Positions 63,731-64,000 of a DNA stretch of 64,000 nucleotides are shown piece after piece; within the stretch, counting starts at the first letter, position 1, and each line of letters begins with the position of its first letter. The translations under genes and the position numbers were made by a program. The notes beneath the pieces are model-generated. The model ran no database searches. It saw nothing but the letters and a program-made list of their open reading frames with translations, and was not told where the DNA came from. This DNA is from Pseudonocardia abyssalis (GTDB lineage: Bacteria > Actinomycetota > Actinomycetes > Mycobacteriales > Pseudonocardiaceae): the NCBI RefSeq assembly GCF_019263705.2, contig NZ_JADQDK010000001.1, positions 5,580,001 to 5,644,000 of the forward strand, in the 5' to 3' direction.

Positions 63731-64000
63731 TGCGCCGAACGACCTTGACCCTCGCCGCGGCCGCGGCGCTCGCGTTGGCCGGCTGCGGATCCGGTGGAGG
63801 CGGCACCGGGGACGCCCCGGCGGCGGCACCGGCGGCGGGCGGTGCGGAGGCGCCGCAGGTGCCCGGCCTGGTGGTGTACGAGAGCGCCTACGACGTCGCC
63901 GAGACCAGCGAGCGGGTGCAGTCCGGGCTGGCCGAGGCCGGGATGGTGACCGCGGTGGTCGACCACGCCGCGAACGCCGAGTCGGTCGGAGAGGAGCTGC
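63731..64000 (+). CDS. DUF302 lipoprotein, partial
   Basis: The readable 90 residues begin MRRTTLTLAAAAALALAGCG, a lipoprotein signal with lipobox LAGC, then a Gly/Ala-rich linker. VVYESAYDVAETSERVQSGL and VTAVVDHAANAESVGEEL match the start of a DUF302 domain, of unknown function. GAGAGG lies before the ATG. The gene runs past base 64000. Confidence 0.82.

Noticed and set aside
56340..64000. Right attachment site copying the tRNA-Tyr 3' end
   Set aside because: Read by eye for the T-arm and acceptor sequence; no convincing match found, so no attR is called. A computed alignment could change this.

Overview
The window is GC-rich actinobacterial chromosome. A Pseudonocardia-like member of the Pseudonocardiales is the best guess, based on menaquinone rather than ubiquinone genes, the NuoA-N gene style, DUF3040 proteins, a mycothiol-type DinB domain, and many genes whose -10 box lies 6-8 nt before a GTG start (apparently leaderless). 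No rRNA, replication origin or CRISPR array was seen. There is one tRNA gene (Tyr).

Layout. 1-5.5 kb: ABC-F ATPase fragment, decayed RTX-like gene, PIG-L deacetylase, Old Yellow Enzyme, menD, then a decayed Brp/Blh carotene-dioxygenase gene and a degenerate copy of the menD 3' end. 5.5-11.2 kb: a surface-protein cluster with three TasA/CalY-type secreted proteins (one fused to RTX repeats), a divergent SipW-type signal peptidase, and a histidine kinase/LuxR-type regulator pair. Related inverted-repeat boxes lie in the promoter regions. 11.2-19.5 kb: ABC-F protein behind a leader-peptide attenuator, menF, small membrane protein, EamA transporter, a complete IS4-type element with terminal inverted repeats and target duplication, inositol-monophosphatase-like enzyme and a glycosyltransferase. 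19.5-37.3 kb: menG, the complete nuoA-N operon behind a Rex-type operator, and a polyprenyl diphosphate synthase. 37.4-52.4 kb: ordinary chromosomal genes including rarD, an OmpA-domain protein, korAB, enoyl-CoA hydratase, thioesterase, sugar-lactone oxidase, D-threonine-aldolase-like enzyme, PhyH oxygenase, htpX, a methionine aminopeptidase and yajQ, with a decayed MarR/P450 pair.

52.5-56.4 kb: an integrative mobilizable element next to tRNA-Tyr (integrase, excisionase-like HTH, relaxase, MobC-like protein and an oriT-like hairpin). 56.4-64 kb: an accessory stress cluster rich in broken genes. It holds a ctaD gene lacking its catalytic core, a uracil-DNA glycosylase, two DUF202 proteins, a fluoride riboswitch driving DUF3040-crcB-crcB-usp, a LysR regulator, remnants of a Na+/H+ antiporter, a universal stress protein and a rhodanese, a YrhK-like protein and a DUF302 lipoprotein.

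How the genes fit together. menD, menF, menG and the prenyl synthase build menaquinone, the electron acceptor of the adjacent complex I. Rex would link nuo expression to the NADH/NAD+ ratio. SipW would process the TasA-like proteins, with the two-component pair as the likely controller. The fluoride operon is a self-contained detoxification module. At least eight decayed genes are concentrated at mobile or rearranged spots.
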